Origin: Acinetobacter sp. ANC 3903
GTDB taxonomy: Bacteria > Pseudomonadota > Gammaproteobacteria > Pseudomonadales > Moraxellaceae
Direction of reading: 5' to 3'
DNA length: 64,000 nucleotides
NCBI RefSeq assembly: GCF_002135315.1
Contig: NZ_NEGA01000003.1
Span: 62,001-126,000 of the forward strand
Translations under genes and position numbers: made by a program
Shown: piece by piece, positions 54,280-63,428 of the stretch
Layout: each line of letters opens with the position of its first letter
How positions within the stretch are numbered: position 1 is the first letter of the stretch
The notes under the pieces: model-generated
What the model was told of the DNA's origin: nothing
Databases searched by the model: none
What the model saw: the letters and a program-made list of their open reading frames with translations, nothing else

Positions 54280-54396
54280 ATGAAAAGACTCCGTCGTGAA
54301 ATTTATTCAATGTTTTTGAATATAAACAAAGGCTATGAATTTTTTAAAGCTTTTGTTGCTGATCTCCCGCTATTCGAGAAATCGAAACAAATTTAA
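54280..54396 (+). CDS. Possible 38-aa ORF of unknown function
   Basis: Reads MKRLRREIYSMFLNINKGYE and then FFKAFVADLPLFEKSKQI. AAGGA lies about 11 nt upstream. Basic N-terminus, amphipathic. It ends 2 bp before the ATG of the truncated EamA gene. No family recognised; it may be a peptide gene or residue of a rearranged region. Confidence 0.3.
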   Translation: MKRLRREIYSMFLNINKGYEFFKAFVADLPLFEKSKQI

Positions 54397-54398
54397 TT

Positions 54399-54782
54399 AT
54401 GCCGAATTTTAAAATGGCACCGCATGTGCAAGCGCCACTGATTCTTCTCATTGCAATGATGAGCATGCAAAGCAGTGGCTCTTTCTCGGGTATGCCTGCC
54501 CATACTTTCGAGCCAAACAGTCTGGGGTACTTTATGGCTTTGGCTGTACTCGCGAGTGCCTTGCCTTTTAGTTTAGAGATGATTGCCTTACGCAATTTAA
54601 GCGCCTTAAGTTTTGGTACTTTAATGAGTGTGGAACCTGCCATTGCGGCACTTTCAGGTTTTATATTTTTAGGCGAACAGCTGCTTTGGAATCAGTGGCT
54701 GGCTTTAGCCACCATTATCACCGCCTCGATTGGCTGTACCTTTACCACACAGCGAGCGAAAAAAGCCGTTTCGAACAGCTAG
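54399..54782 (+). pseudogene. Truncated EamA/RhtA-type transporter (C-terminal part)
   Basis: 127 codons covering only the last third of an EamA transporter. SLGYFMALAVLASALPFSLEMIALRNLSALSFGTLMSVEPAIAALSGFIFLGE corresponds to the C-terminal EamA helices of the intact 288-aa paralogue just downstream (there ALAIAVLATAIPYALDLQALKSLSKLSYGTLSSLSPALAALTGLLLLGE). The N-terminal EamA half is missing and the first ~20 residues do not look family-like. Probably the remnant left by an internal deletion between tandem paralogues. Confidence 0.7.
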
Positions 54783-54974
54783 CATCCTGTTTAGTTTTAT
54801 CTCTTTTAATTTGAATTCAAAATTAATTAGCTTTAGCAATATGCATTTTAAAGATTTAAACACTTTGAATTTAAATTTTAGTCTGCGAATGGCATACCTC
54901 AACATTCAAATGATTTTCGTTATAATGCAGGCCCCTTTTTCATATGAACTAGCGCTGTAGTTCTTGTATGTGCC

Positions 54975-55841
54975 ATGCCTAAATCCCAAATGATTGCCGT
55001 GCTGTTTATGCTGCTGTCGATGGTGTCCTATCAAATTAGTGCATCTTTCGCCAAACAGCTGTTTATGGTACTTGATCCCCTGACCGTCACGATTTTGCGC
55101 TTGGGTTTTGCCTCGGTCATTGTCTGCATCATGTTTCGTTCATGGCACATCTTAAAACGTCTGTCCTTTTTAAAATGGCGTGACTTATTGTGTTATAGCG
55201 CAGCACTTGGATTCATGAATATCCTGTTCTATATGTCCTTGGGAAAACTGCCTCAAGGCATTGCTGTCGGTTTGGAGTTTATCGGGCCTTTGGGCTTGGC
55301 CTTACTGTCTATCCAGCGCCGTAGTGATTATCTCTGGGTTGGACTTGCCATTTTAGGCATTGCCCTGATGGTGCCATGGGGACAGACTCAAAGTGAACAA
55401 TTTTCACTGATCGGTGCTGCATGTGCCTTAGCGGCAGGACTCTGCTGGGCATTTTATATTTATTTTGGCCAAAAAGTGGTGCAGCAGAATATTGGCATGC
55501 ATGCGCTGACCATTGCCATCAGTTTGTCTGCTCTCAGCCTGTTACCCATTGGCTTATATCATAATGCTGCTGCATTAGTTGAAACCCAATATTGGGGCAA
55601 GGCCTTGGCAATTGCAGTACTGGCAACCGCCATTCCTTATGCGCTAGATCTGCAAGCGCTTAAGTCTTTAAGCAAACTGAGTTACGGCACATTATCCAGT
55701 CTTTCTCCTGCTCTAGCTGCACTTACGGGACTGCTTTTGCTTGGAGAAAAAATAGGAATGTTACAGTGGATGGCCCTGCTGTGTGTCATGCTGGCATCGG
55801 TTGGGGTGACATTCAGATCCCGCCAAAAAGCCGGGTCTTGA
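54975..55841 (+). CDS. EamA-family exporter, RhtA-like
   Basis: A 288-aa drug/metabolite transporter with ten hydrophobic helices and two EamA repeats (first from about 8-135, second from about 145-280). SLGKLPQGIAVGLEFIGPLGLALL is the conserved repeat-1 end of threonine/homoserine exporter RhtA-like proteins. Substrate inferred only as amino acids or similar. It follows a truncated paralogue. The 409-bp gap downstream holds an inverted-repeat-bounded element with R1 copy 2. Confidence 0.85.
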   Translation: MPKSQMIAVLFMLLSMVSYQISASFAKQLFMVLDPLTVTILRLGFASVIVCIMFRSWHILKRLSFLKWRDLLCYSAALGFMNILFYMSLGKLPQGIAVGLEFIGPLGLALLSIQRRSDYLWVGLAILGIALMVPWGQTQSEQFSLIGAACALAAGLCWAFYIYFGQKVVQQNIGMHALTIAISLSALSLLPIGLYHNAAALVETQYWGKALAIAVLATAIPYALDLQALKSLSKLSYGTLSSLSPALAALTGLLLLGEKIGMLQWMALLCVMLASVGVTFRSRQKAGS

Positions 55842-55854
55842 AATAACTCAATTC

Positions 55855-56226
55855 AAAAAAGATGGCACTGATGCCACTGCTGTCCCATAGTTGAAGTCCA
55901 TGTGTCAGATTCGCGAGTGTGGCAGGGATGCCACACATTCCCCATCCTTGCGCTGCGTTTTAAAGCAGTGCTTAAAACTGGCTCAGGATGTCGTGTATGG
56001 GGAATAAAGACTTTTCTTGCGAACTCAAAATATATTTTGAGTTCTCATTTTGGTCTGTCGAAAGTAGGGCTTAGCCTACACAAAGCAACTTTAACCTTTA
56101 AAGAAAAGACAAGGCTGTGAAAAATATAAATATCAAATATTTAAAGATAAGAAATCATCATGCTGATTCAGTACTAAAATAAAATTTAAATTGTGGGACA
56201 GTAGTGGCACTGACGCCATCTTTTTT
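55855..56226. mobile_element. 372-bp segment bounded by 33-bp imperfect inverted repeats (MITE-like)
   Basis: Left arm 55855-55887 (six A, then GATGGCACTGATGCCACTGC...) and right arm 56194-56226 (its mirror, ending CCATC then six T) match at 27 of 33 positions. Inside lies R1 copy 2. No ORF and no visible target-site duplication. A non-autonomous element is one reading; a pair of terminator-type hairpins around a repeat is another. Confidence 0.5.
55919..56085 (+). repeat. Intergenic repeat R1, full copy 2 (167 bp)
   Basis: Same order of hairpins as copy 1 at 41231-41401. The long stem reads ATTCCCCAT/ATGGGGAAT where copy 1 has ATTTCCCAT/ATGGGAAAT: a compensatory T-A to C-G change. The central palindrome is longer here (AACTCAAAATATATTTTGAG and TT, 22 bp). 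Between convergent EamA and hemerythrin genes. Confidence 0.8.
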
Positions 56227-56250
56227 ATCCTGCAACTTTTAATTTAAATT

Positions 56251-56718
56251 TTAGCTTTTTACCAGCATATCTTTTTTCATGTCTTTATAACGCTGATATT
56301 CATTTTTGTACTGCACTGCTAAAGCTGTTTTCTGTTCCTCTCCCAGAATTTTTCCGGCCTGCTGAAAAAAGCCGTGCTCTTCCTCTTTCAGATGATGGTG
56401 CACCTTTTCAGAAAGCTTTTTGGCTATTGCGATCCAGCCGGGATTGCTGAAATCGGTTTCACTCAGCTCTTCAATCATCTCATCCATTTCATGATGTTCA
56501 GCCAAGGCATGACGGGTAATATTTAATCCAGAATCTGTCATCATGAGCGGAATATAAAAATAACGGTCTTCAGCCGCTTCATGTGCAAATAATTCATTCT
56601 TCAGTTGCTTGAATAACTCATGGCGTTCTGGTGAATCCCCAGAAGTTTGCAGTAATTTTTCTGCCAGATCGCGCTGGATTTCATGACTTTCCCTTAATGC
56701 TTCGAAAATGGTCATCAT
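56251..56718 (-). CDS. Hemerythrin HHE-domain protein
   Basis: A 155-aa di-iron four-helix protein. Candidate ligands: ESHEIQRDL, LFAHEAAEDRYFYIPL, HALAEHHEMDEMIEEL and KVHHHLKEEEHGFF. Members bind O2 or NO or serve in iron/oxidative stress; the role here is unknown. AGGAG lies 9 nt before the ATG at 56718 (a second ATG follows at 56715). Confidence 0.85.
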   Translation of the reverse strand: MMTIFEALRESHEIQRDLAEKLLQTSGDSPERHELFKQLKNELFAHEAAEDRYFYIPLMMTDSGLNITRHALAEHHEMDEMIEELSETDFSNPGWIAIAKKLSEKVHHHLKEEEHGFFQQAGKILGEEQKTALAVQYKNEYQRYKDMKKDMLVKS

Positions 56719-56833
56719 GTAATTTTTCTCCTGTTTTTATCATGCCTTTAATCCAGCATAGAGTGGAATTGGCAAATATTCAGGAACTTTTATAAGGAGA
56801 ATTTGTATAAGAAAGTTTAATATCAAAAATGAT

Positions 56834-57601
56834 TTATGGGAAAAATGTTTGATAAGCCAAACGGCATATCAATATGCTCACCAGAATTAAAAACAGAATA
56901 CGGATAAAACCGCTGCCGTATTTTAATGCCGCCCGCACACCGACAATTGAACCGGCCACATTGGCTACAGCCATCATTAAACCCAAGCCAAACAGGACAT
57001 GACCGGTCGGGGCGAAAAAGCTCAGTGCCGCCAGGTTGGTGGTTAAATTGGCCACCTTGGACAAGGCTGAAGCATGCAAAAAGTCAGCTTGTAAGTAACG
57101 AATAAAAAAGAAGATAAAAAAACTGCCGGTTCCTGGACCAAAAATGCCGTCATAAAAACCAATCAGCAGGCTGCCTACTGCTGCTAACAGCAAGATTTTT
57201 GGTGTCAGTTCCTGACGCACATGCACTTGCCCAAACTGTTTTTTCATAAAGGTATAGATGGCAATCACAATCAGCATCACCAATACAAACGGACGCAGCA
57301 CTTCTTTGGGAATCATGCTGACACAGGCCGCACCAGCAAAAGAGCTGACAAAAGCACAGCTGGCAATAACCGCCAGCAGCTTCCAGCGCAATTTGACTTT
57401 ACGCACAAATGAATAGGCGGCCGATGTGGTACCGCAGATTGAGGACAGTTTGTTGGTACCAAATACCGTCGCGGGCGACAGTTGCGGCATGGCATTCATA
57501 ATGGCTGGAATTTGAATTAACCCGCCACCTCCTACTGCTGCATCAATTGCACCGGCAAAAAATGCAAAAAACAGAAGGCTTAAGATAATTTCAATTTCCA
57601 T
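56834..57601 (-). CDS. TauE/SafE (TSUP) family membrane transporter
   Basis: A 255-aa inner-membrane protein with about eight helices in two repeats: FFAFFAGAIDAAVGGGGLIQIPAIM and LLIGFYDGIFGPGTGSFFIFFFIR, each carrying the family Gly-rich turn. TSUP proteins export sulfite, sulfoacetate or organosulfur compounds; substrate open. It follows truB with 16 bp between, same strand, so it may be co-transcribed. Confidence 0.88.
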   Translation of the reverse strand: MEIEIILSLLFFAFFAGAIDAAVGGGGLIQIPAIMNAMPQLSPATVFGTNKLSSICGTTSAAYSFVRKVKLRWKLLAVIASCAFVSSFAGAACVSMIPKEVLRPFVLVMLIVIAIYTFMKKQFGQVHVRQELTPKILLLAAVGSLLIGFYDGIFGPGTGSFFIFFFIRYLQADFLHASALSKVANLTTNLAALSFFAPTGHVLFGLGLMMAVANVAGSIVGVRAALKYGSGFIRILFLILVSILICRLAYQTFFP

Positions 57602-57617
57602 ACATTTATTTCAACAA

Positions 57618-58526
57618 TTATTCGAGATTTAACACGCGTTTCGGCACCAGACGATTACGCTCGGTAATTTCTGCCAGCCCCAAACATTTTTCACCATCAA
57701 ACACCAACACTTGGGCTTCTGCTGCATGCTCAATATTGCTTTCCATGCCACGGCTAAAGTATTCCGCACGCCCTTCTGGCACTTGTACTTTAAGAAAATG
57801 ATCCACAGGTGCATAGGCAGGCAGCAACAAAGCCTCTCGCTCTTGCTCTGTCAGGTTTTCCAGATACTCAATGGTATAACTTGGGATCAGGTCGAAATGA
57901 CCGGTTTTGATACGGTGCAGATAAGTCAGATGACCATATGTACCCAAGGCTTGGGCAATATCTTCCCCCAATACACGAATGTACGTGCCTTTAGAACAGG
58001 TCACGTCAAGGGTAATACTATTTTCAGTAAAAGAGAGTAATTCGATGGCATAAATATGAATCGGACGTGCTTCCCGTTCAATTTCTATCCCTTTACGCGC
58101 CAATTCGTACAGTGGACGACCTTCTTTTTTCAATGCCGAATACATGGGTGGCACCTGCTGAATATCGCCGAAAAATTTTGCCAAAACCTGGGCAATTTTC
58201 TCTTCAGTCAATGCAGGCACAGCCTGTTCCAGCAGTACTTCACCTTCGACATCGCCAGTCGTCGTGCTATGTCCCAAATGAATGGTGGTTAGGTAACGCT
58301 TGGTCGAATCGAGCAAATAATGGGAAAATTTGGTTGCCTCACCCAAACAGATTGGCAATAAACCTGAAGCCAATGGATCTAAAGCCCCGGTATGCCCGGC
58401 CTTTTGCGCACGATACAGCCAGCGTACTTTTTGCAAGGCCGCATTTGAACTGATACCCAAAGGCTTATTCAGTAAAAATACGCCGCTGATAGGACGGCGC
58501 TGAATTTTAGGTGAAGTCTTTTTCAT
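57618..58526 (-). CDS. truB: tRNA pseudouridine-55 synthase
   Basis: A 302-aa enzyme making the T-loop pseudouridine 55. [12 protein letters not shown] at 44-55 has the catalytic D50; [31 protein letters not shown] and [15 protein letters not shown] are the other family blocks, and a C-terminal PUA-like part ([19 protein letters not shown]) follows. ATG at 58526 chosen (four codons of open frame precede it). It is not next to rbfA/infB here, its usual partners. Confidence 0.95.
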   Translation of the reverse strand: MKKTSPKIQRRPISGVFLLNKPLGISSNAALQKVRWLYRAQKAGHTGALDPLASGLLPICLGEATKFSHYLLDSTKRYLTTIHLGHSTTTGDVEGEVLLEQAVPALTEEKIAQVLAKFFGDIQQVPPMYSALKKEGRPLYELARKGIEIEREARPIHIYAIELLSFTENSITLDVTCSKGTYIRVLGEDIAQALGTYGHLTYLHRIKTGHFDLIPSYTIEYLENLTEQEREALLLPAYAPVDHFLKVQVPEGRAEYFSRGMESNIEHAAEAQVLVFDGEKCLGLAEITERNRLVPKRVLNLE

Positions 58527-58607
58527 AGTGAAAATCAAACAAGTTCAAACGGCTGCTATGTTAGCAACCGCTTGTCATTTTTTACAACTTTTCTACGCTT
58601 TATTAAT

Positions 58608-58651
58608 TTTTTTTATGGCACATTGGGTTCACTTTTAGAACCATAAAAAAA
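58608..58651. promoter_or_regulatory. Inverted repeat upstream of the lif-lipase cluster
   Basis: TTTTTTTATGG (58608-58618) and CCATAAAAAAA (58641-58651) are exact inverted repeats. An inner GGTTC/GAACC pair shares bases with them, so two alternative folds are possible. It lies 25 bp before the lif ATG and 82 bp from truB. Confidence 0.4.
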
Positions 58652-58675
58652 CAGAAAAAGAAGGTTGCATAGGAA

Positions 58676-59707
58676 ATGCATAAAAATCATAAATTATGGA
58701 TTATTTTGGTGGTGATTCTGGTGTGTCTAGGAGTGCTGTTATTTTGGCTCGCACCTTCCCAGTCCACCGCAGAACAAACAGAGGCTGCTCAAACGGCTGA
58801 TGTGCAGAATAATACCTTAACATCATCTATGCCAGCCACTACAGATCAAAGTCGGGCTTTGGTCAGTCATAGCCAGCAAGACACGCAAGTGAACTGTCAG
58901 TTAGGTCTAGACAAGGCCAATCATTTAATCGTGAATGAACAGACACGCAACTGTTTTGAATATTTCATTACCGAATATGGCGAAAAAGATCTCAAGCAAA
59001 TCAAACACGATTTCAAAGCATACATCCAACTTAACTATAAGGAACCCGCTTTAGGACAAATTATTGATTTGTGGAATCGCTACATGGATTACCGGGAAAA
59101 ACTGGGCGATTTGCAGGCACCTAATATCGATAAGGAAGATTCTAAATATTATCAAAGCGTTTTTGCGAATATGAAAAATTTGCGTAAACAACTTTTCTCT
59201 GACTACGAAATTGAAGGCTTATTTGGTACTGAAGATACCTATCATGAATATACCCTCAATCGCATGGCCGTTCTGGCAGACAAGAGCTTAACCGAAGCAC
59301 AAAAAGCACAAAAATTAAAAGATCTGTTTAATCAATTACCTGAAGACTGGAAAGAAAACCTCGAACAACTCAATAAACTGGAAGACTTGCGCAAACTCAC
59401 CGCAGACATAAAAGCCCGTGGCGGTTCAGCGGAAGAAATTCATCAGATGCGTACCAACCTGGTAGGTCCCGAAGCCACCCAACGTTTAGAAGCCTTAGAT
59501 AGTCAACGCACTGACTGGAAAGATAAGGTCAATCAATATCTGAATGAACGGGACAGCATCATGAAAAGCGGCATGAGTGATGAAGCCAAGCAACAAGCCG
59601 TGCAGAAATTACGAACTCAGCATTTTAAAAAACCAGAAGAACAACTTCGAGTAGGGACTTTTGAAACCATCCATGATCAGGGAGGAAAATTACCATATAG
59701 CGAGTAA
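58676..59707 (+). CDS. lipB: Lipase-specific foldase (Lif, lipase chaperone)
   Basis: A 343-aa steric chaperone that folds secreted lipase in the periplasm. One N-terminal membrane anchor (residues about 8-26) is followed by an Ala/Gln/Thr-rich linker, then the foldase domain. The signature RxxFDYxLSAxGE appears as RNCFEYFITEYGE at 91-103, with conservative changes. The rest is helical. Two lipase genes follow, so one foldase may serve both. The Lif-before-lipase order matches the Acinetobacter lipBA arrangement. Confidence 0.92.
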   Translation: MHKNHKLWIILVVILVCLGVLLFWLAPSQSTAEQTEAAQTADVQNNTLTSSMPATTDQSRALVSHSQQDTQVNCQLGLDKANHLIVNEQTRNCFEYFITEYGEKDLKQIKHDFKAYIQLNYKEPALGQIIDLWNRYMDYREKLGDLQAPNIDKEDSKYYQSVFANMKNLRKQLFSDYEIEGLFGTEDTYHEYTLNRMAVLADKSLTEAQKAQKLKDLFNQLPEDWKENLEQLNKLEDLRKLTADIKARGGSAEEIHQMRTNLVGPEATQRLEALDSQRTDWKDKVNQYLNERDSIMKSGMSDEAKQQAVQKLRTQHFKKPEEQLRVGTFETIHDQGGKLPYSE

Positions 59708-59821
59708 TCGCAATGTAGTCCAATAAGGCGATCAGATCGATCCTCTTATTCAGCACCTGTACCAGCTAAAGTTTAAAAAATGGGGACAGGGTTAAAAATA
59801 AAAAAAAGTGAGATAAACAAA

Positions 59822-60802
59822 ATGAAATGGAACTCAAAGCGTTTAATTTGCGCAATTTTATCTGGCGCTGCAATTGCATCCAGCCAAATAGCTGTAGCGG
59901 GTAATGCATCGCAAATTAAAGGGAATGCGATCACCAGCTATGCAAAAACCAAATATCCACTGGTGTTTGCTCATGGTATGGGCGGCTGGATTCGTGCAGG
60001 AACTGATGAACTGGGTGTGGATTACTGGTATCAAATCTTGCCAGATTTGGCTCGCAATGGAGCAAATGTCTGGGCAACCCGTGTTTCACCCTTTAACTCA
60101 TCAGAAGTTCGTGGCGAACAGCTGCTACAACAAGTGGATGAGATTCTGGCTTTAACCGGTGCGCAGAAAGTCAACTTATTGGGACATAGTCATGGCGGTC
60201 ACAGTATTGCCTATGTTTCAAATGTGGCTCCACAAAAGGTCGCTTCAGCTACGGCTATCTCTAGCCCGCTGAAAGGTTCAAAAGTCGCAGATTTGATTAT
60301 TTCTGCTGAAGGAACCCCGCTAGAAGGGCCTTTAGTCAATGTCGTGAATTTTGCTTCTAAAATGCTGGTTTGGGCACAAGGACTCAATCCAAGCTCCTTC
60401 CCGCATGACTCATTAAATGCGGGTAAGAGTTTAAGTCTGGCAGGCTCTGCAGCATTCCAGACCAAATATCCTCTAGGAATGCCAAAAACCGCATGCGGTG
60501 AAGGGGCAGCAACTGAAAAAGGCATTTATTTTTATTCCTTCTCAGGTGTAGGAACCGTGACCAATACAAATGACCCCGACATGCTCTTGGGTGTAACAGC
60601 ATTGCTTACTGATCTTAAGGGTGACAATGACGGTCTGGTTTCTCGCTGTAGTGCCAAATATGGTAAAACCATTCGCGACAACTATAACTGGAATCATCTA
60701 GATGCAATTAACCAATTCTTTGGTTTAACTGCCTTTTTGGCACCTGATCCGGTTGCTGTTTACAGACAACATGCCAACCGCTTGAAGCTACAGGGTTTAT
60801 AA
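59822..60802 (+). CDS. lipA: Secreted triacylglycerol lipase 1
   Basis: A 326-aa family I lipase. The signal peptide MKWNSKRLICAILSGAAIASSQIAVAG is probably cut at VAG-N. Oxyanion motif YPLVFAHGMGGW; nucleophile GHSHGG with S123; likely acid D270 (DNDGLV) and base H292 (NWNHLD). Cys in TACGEG and SRCSA can form the usual disulfide. I chose MKWNSK at 59822; the longer frame has no family meaning. 114 bp after lif. C-terminus FRQHANRLKLQGL-like, shared with lipase 2. Confidence 0.92.
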   Translation: MKWNSKRLICAILSGAAIASSQIAVAGNASQIKGNAITSYAKTKYPLVFAHGMGGWIRAGTDELGVDYWYQILPDLARNGANVWATRVSPFNSSEVRGEQLLQQVDEILALTGAQKVNLLGHSHGGHSIAYVSNVAPQKVASATAISSPLKGSKVADLIISAEGTPLEGPLVNVVNFASKMLVWAQGLNPSSFPHDSLNAGKSLSLAGSAAFQTKYPLGMPKTACGEGAATEKGIYFYSFSGVGTVTNTNDPDMLLGVTALLTDLKGDNDGLVSRCSAKYGKTIRDNYNWNHLDAINQFFGLTAFLAPDPVAVYRQHANRLKLQGL

Positions 60803-61034
60803 AAATATTGGCATAAGTGCAGCCTGCGCTTATGCCATCGTCTGAATATCAAGCATGATGATCAGCGCGACTAAATCCATGCACTATTCAGTACTCCAAT
60901 GAGCACTTTATTGCTGTCCCAAAAACAGCTCGTCCATAGCATGGATACCTGATGATCACAGGAGGAACTATTCAACCATTCACCACCTTTATAAAAATAA
61001 CCTCCAAACAAAAATATCATTTAAGGAAAAGTTG

Positions 61035-62030
61035 ATGAAAACTTTAAATGCTAATCTAAGAAATAAAAAAGCCATCATGCTTGCCGTGATAACTACTTTA
61101 GTTATAGGGCTTAGCGCAGAAACTCAAGCTTCAAAAGGAATTTTACAAGTTAAAGAAACGGTAAAGTCTGACTATGCCAAAACCAAATATCCTATTGTCA
61201 TGGTCCATGGCTGGTTAGGCTGGTCACGCATTGGTGATGACAGTTTCAATCTTGATTACTGGTACCAGATTTTGCCTGATATGGCCCGCAATGGTTCGAC
61301 GGTTTTTGCCGTGCAACTCTCCCCTGCCAATACTACCGAGTTCCGTGGTGAACAGTTGATTGCTCAAGTAGAAGAAGTACTCGCGATTACCGGTAAGGAC
61401 CGAGTCAACCTGATTGGTCACAGTCATGGTGGCCCAACCGTACAATACGTAGCAGCTGTAAAACCGCAGTATGTAGCATCGGTAACAGGCGTGGGCGGAA
61501 CATATCGCGGTTCTAAAGTCGCCGATGATATTCAAAGCAATACGCTTAGCCGTAGCGCATTCAATATCCTGGGACAATATCTGATTGGGCCGATATTAAC
61601 CTGGGCACAAGCGAATCCCGATATTCCCGTTAACTTTGATGCATCAATGAAATCATTGACTGAAGTCGAATCTGCAAACTTTAATAAGCGCTTCCCGACC
61701 ACAGCCTTAGCTTCTGACTGTAACAAGAGTGGCGCTAAAGTGGATAAGGGAATCTATTATTATTCTTGGGGTGGTACCGCACAAACCACCAATCTTTTAG
61801 ACATTGATACAATTTTGATGCAACTTGGCCCATTGTCTTATGGCAACAAGGACAATGATGGCATGGTGGCTCGCTGTAGTTCACATATCGGTCAAGTCAT
61901 TCGTGATGATTACAACCTTAATCACACCGATCTGGCCAATATGATGTTTGGTCTAAAAGGCCTCTTCGCACCTGATCCTGTTGCTCTCTTCAGGCAGCAT
62001 GCCAACCGCTTAAAACTACAAGGGCTATAA
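61035..62030 (+). CDS. Secreted triacylglycerol lipase 2 (tandem paralogue)
   Basis: A 331-aa paralogue of lipase 1. Signal peptide (KKAIMLAVITTLVIGLSAETQAS); YPIVMVHGWLGW oxyanion region; GHSHGG with S130; likely D275 (NDGMV) and H297 (NLNHTD). Cys in SDCNKSG and ARCSSH for a disulfide. DYWYQILPD and the last residues (RQHANRLKLQGL) are the same as in lipase 1, while the middle differs, for example GMGGW becomes GWLGW near the oxyanion site. AAGGA precedes the ATG. 232 bp separate it from lipase 1, so it may have its own promoter. Substrate range is unknown. Confidence 0.92.
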   Translation: MKTLNANLRNKKAIMLAVITTLVIGLSAETQASKGILQVKETVKSDYAKTKYPIVMVHGWLGWSRIGDDSFNLDYWYQILPDMARNGSTVFAVQLSPANTTEFRGEQLIAQVEEVLAITGKDRVNLIGHSHGGPTVQYVAAVKPQYVASVTGVGGTYRGSKVADDIQSNTLSRSAFNILGQYLIGPILTWAQANPDIPVNFDASMKSLTEVESANFNKRFPTTALASDCNKSGAKVDKGIYYYSWGGTAQTTNLLDIDTILMQLGPLSYGNKDNDGMVARCSSHIGQVIRDDYNLNHTDLANMMFGLKGLFAPDPVALFRQHANRLKLQGL

Positions 62031-62054
62031 ATTTACCTAGCCAATTTCAAGCAT

Positions 62055-62084
62055 AAAAAAATGCGCCAAAGGGCGCATTTTTTT
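62055..62084. terminator. Bidirectional terminator between lipase 2 and rplS
   Basis: A 13-bp perfect stem (62055-62067 with 62072-62084), GC core ATGCGCC/GGCGCAT, loop AAAG, A and T runs. Confidence 0.93.
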
Positions 62085-62104
62085 CACTCGTATAAAACTT
62101 AAAA

Positions 62105-62479
62105 TTAAGCTTTAACTTTACGAGCTGGCAATTTTTCACGAATACGTGCAGCTTTACCAGACAATTCGCGTAGGTAGTAAAGTTTAGCACGACGAACGTC
62201 ACCACGACGTTTCACTTCGATACCAGCAACGATTGGAGAGTGAGTTTGGAATACACGCTCAACGCCAACACCGCTAGAAATTTTACGTACTGTGAACGCA
62301 GAGTTCAAACCACGGTTTTTCTTAGCAATTACAACGCCTTCAAACGCCTGTAAACGCTCACGGTCGCCTTCTTTTACTTTAACTTGAACAATAACTGTAT
62401 CACCTGGTGCAAAAGCAGGGATGTCTTGTTTCAATTGTGCGTTTTCGATTACTTGAACTAAAGGATGCTTACCGCTCAT
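62105..62479 (-). CDS. rplS: 50S ribosomal protein L19
   Basis: A 124-aa ribosomal protein located at the 30S-50S interface. [59 protein letters not shown] and [24 protein letters not shown] are near-invariant. GGAGATACCCC precedes the ATG at 62479; 14 upstream in-frame codons are not part of L19. Last gene of rpsP-rimM-trmD-rplS; 151 bp separate it from trmD, longer than usual, so a second promoter is possible. Confidence 0.97.
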   Translation of the reverse strand: MSGKHPLVQVIENAQLKQDIPAFAPGDTVIVQVKVKEGDRERLQAFEGVVIAKKNRGLNSAFTVRKISSGVGVERVFQTHSPIVAGIEVKRRGDVRRAKLYYLRELSGKAARIREKLPARKVKA

Positions 62480-62630
62480 GGGGTATCTCCAATATGTGCG
62501 AGTCAGAAGAGGTCTGATCATCGCTGGGTATAGAGGCTAAAGCGCATATCGACCCGTTTATCTTTCCCTTTATTACTTAAGCAGATACTCAAGCCAATAA
62601 AGAGCCTATTCATTAATACTTAAATGGAAT

Positions 62631-63371
62631 TTAAGTATGCAAATCTTTTAGCCATTTTTTTTGCTGCTTGGTCAACTCTGCTTTTTCCACCAACTCAGGT
62701 CGGCGTTCAAGGGTTCGTTGATAGCGCTGCAAAAACCGCCATTTTTCAATATTGGCATGATGCCCGGACTTTAACACCTCAGGCACATCCAAACCTTCAA
62801 AATGGTCTGGCTTGGTATATTGTGGGCAATCTAACAGACCATCCACAAATGAATCTTGCACAGCGGACTGTTCATCTGACATGGCACCCGGAAGTCTCCG
62901 AATGATACTGTCCAATAAAACCATCGCAGGCAGTTCACCACCCGACAATACGTAATCTCCAATTGACCATTCCTGATCAACATATTGCTGGATCAAACGT
63001 TCATCGACCCCTTCATAACGTCCACACAGCACAATCAGTCCGTCATATTCGACAAACTGCTGTACCGCAGGTTCGTTTAAGGTTTTTCCTTGCGGCGACA
63101 TATACACCACAGGAACCTGAACACATCCTGCTTGCTTTGCAAGCTCTTTGGCATGGTTGATTGCTTTGGACAGAGGTTCTGCCATCATCACCATACCTGG
63201 ACCACCACCAAATGGACGTTCATCCACTCTTTTGTAGTTGCCCTCAGCATAATCGCGAGGATTAATACAAGTGACTTGCACTATTTCACGTTTTGCCGCA
63301 CGCCCGCTAATACCGTAGGCTGTAATCGCTTCAAACATTTCAGGAAAAAGCGTAATGACTGCAAAAAACAT
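62631..63371 (-). CDS. trmD: tRNA (guanine-37-N1)-methyltransferase
   Basis: A 246-aa SPOUT knotted methyltransferase that makes m1G37 and prevents +1 frameshifts. [59 protein letters not shown] and [20 protein letters not shown] are the family blocks, including the trefoil knot. GAGGAG before the ATG at 63371 fixes the start over a 15-codon extension. 57 bp after rimM. Confidence 0.97.
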   Translation of the reverse strand: MFFAVITLFPEMFEAITAYGISGRAAKREIVQVTCINPRDYAEGNYKRVDERPFGGGPGMVMMAEPLSKAINHAKELAKQAGCVQVPVVYMSPQGKTLNEPAVQQFVEYDGLIVLCGRYEGVDERLIQQYVDQEWSIGDYVLSGGELPAMVLLDSIIRRLPGAMSDEQSAVQDSFVDGLLDCPQYTKPDHFEGLDVPEVLKSGHHANIEKWRFLQRYQRTLERRPELVEKAELTKQQKKWLKDLHT

Positions 63372-63428
63372 CGCAGACTCCTCTACTTTCCTGCTGCGTT
63401 CATCCTTAAAGGACAAGCTTTTAAATAT

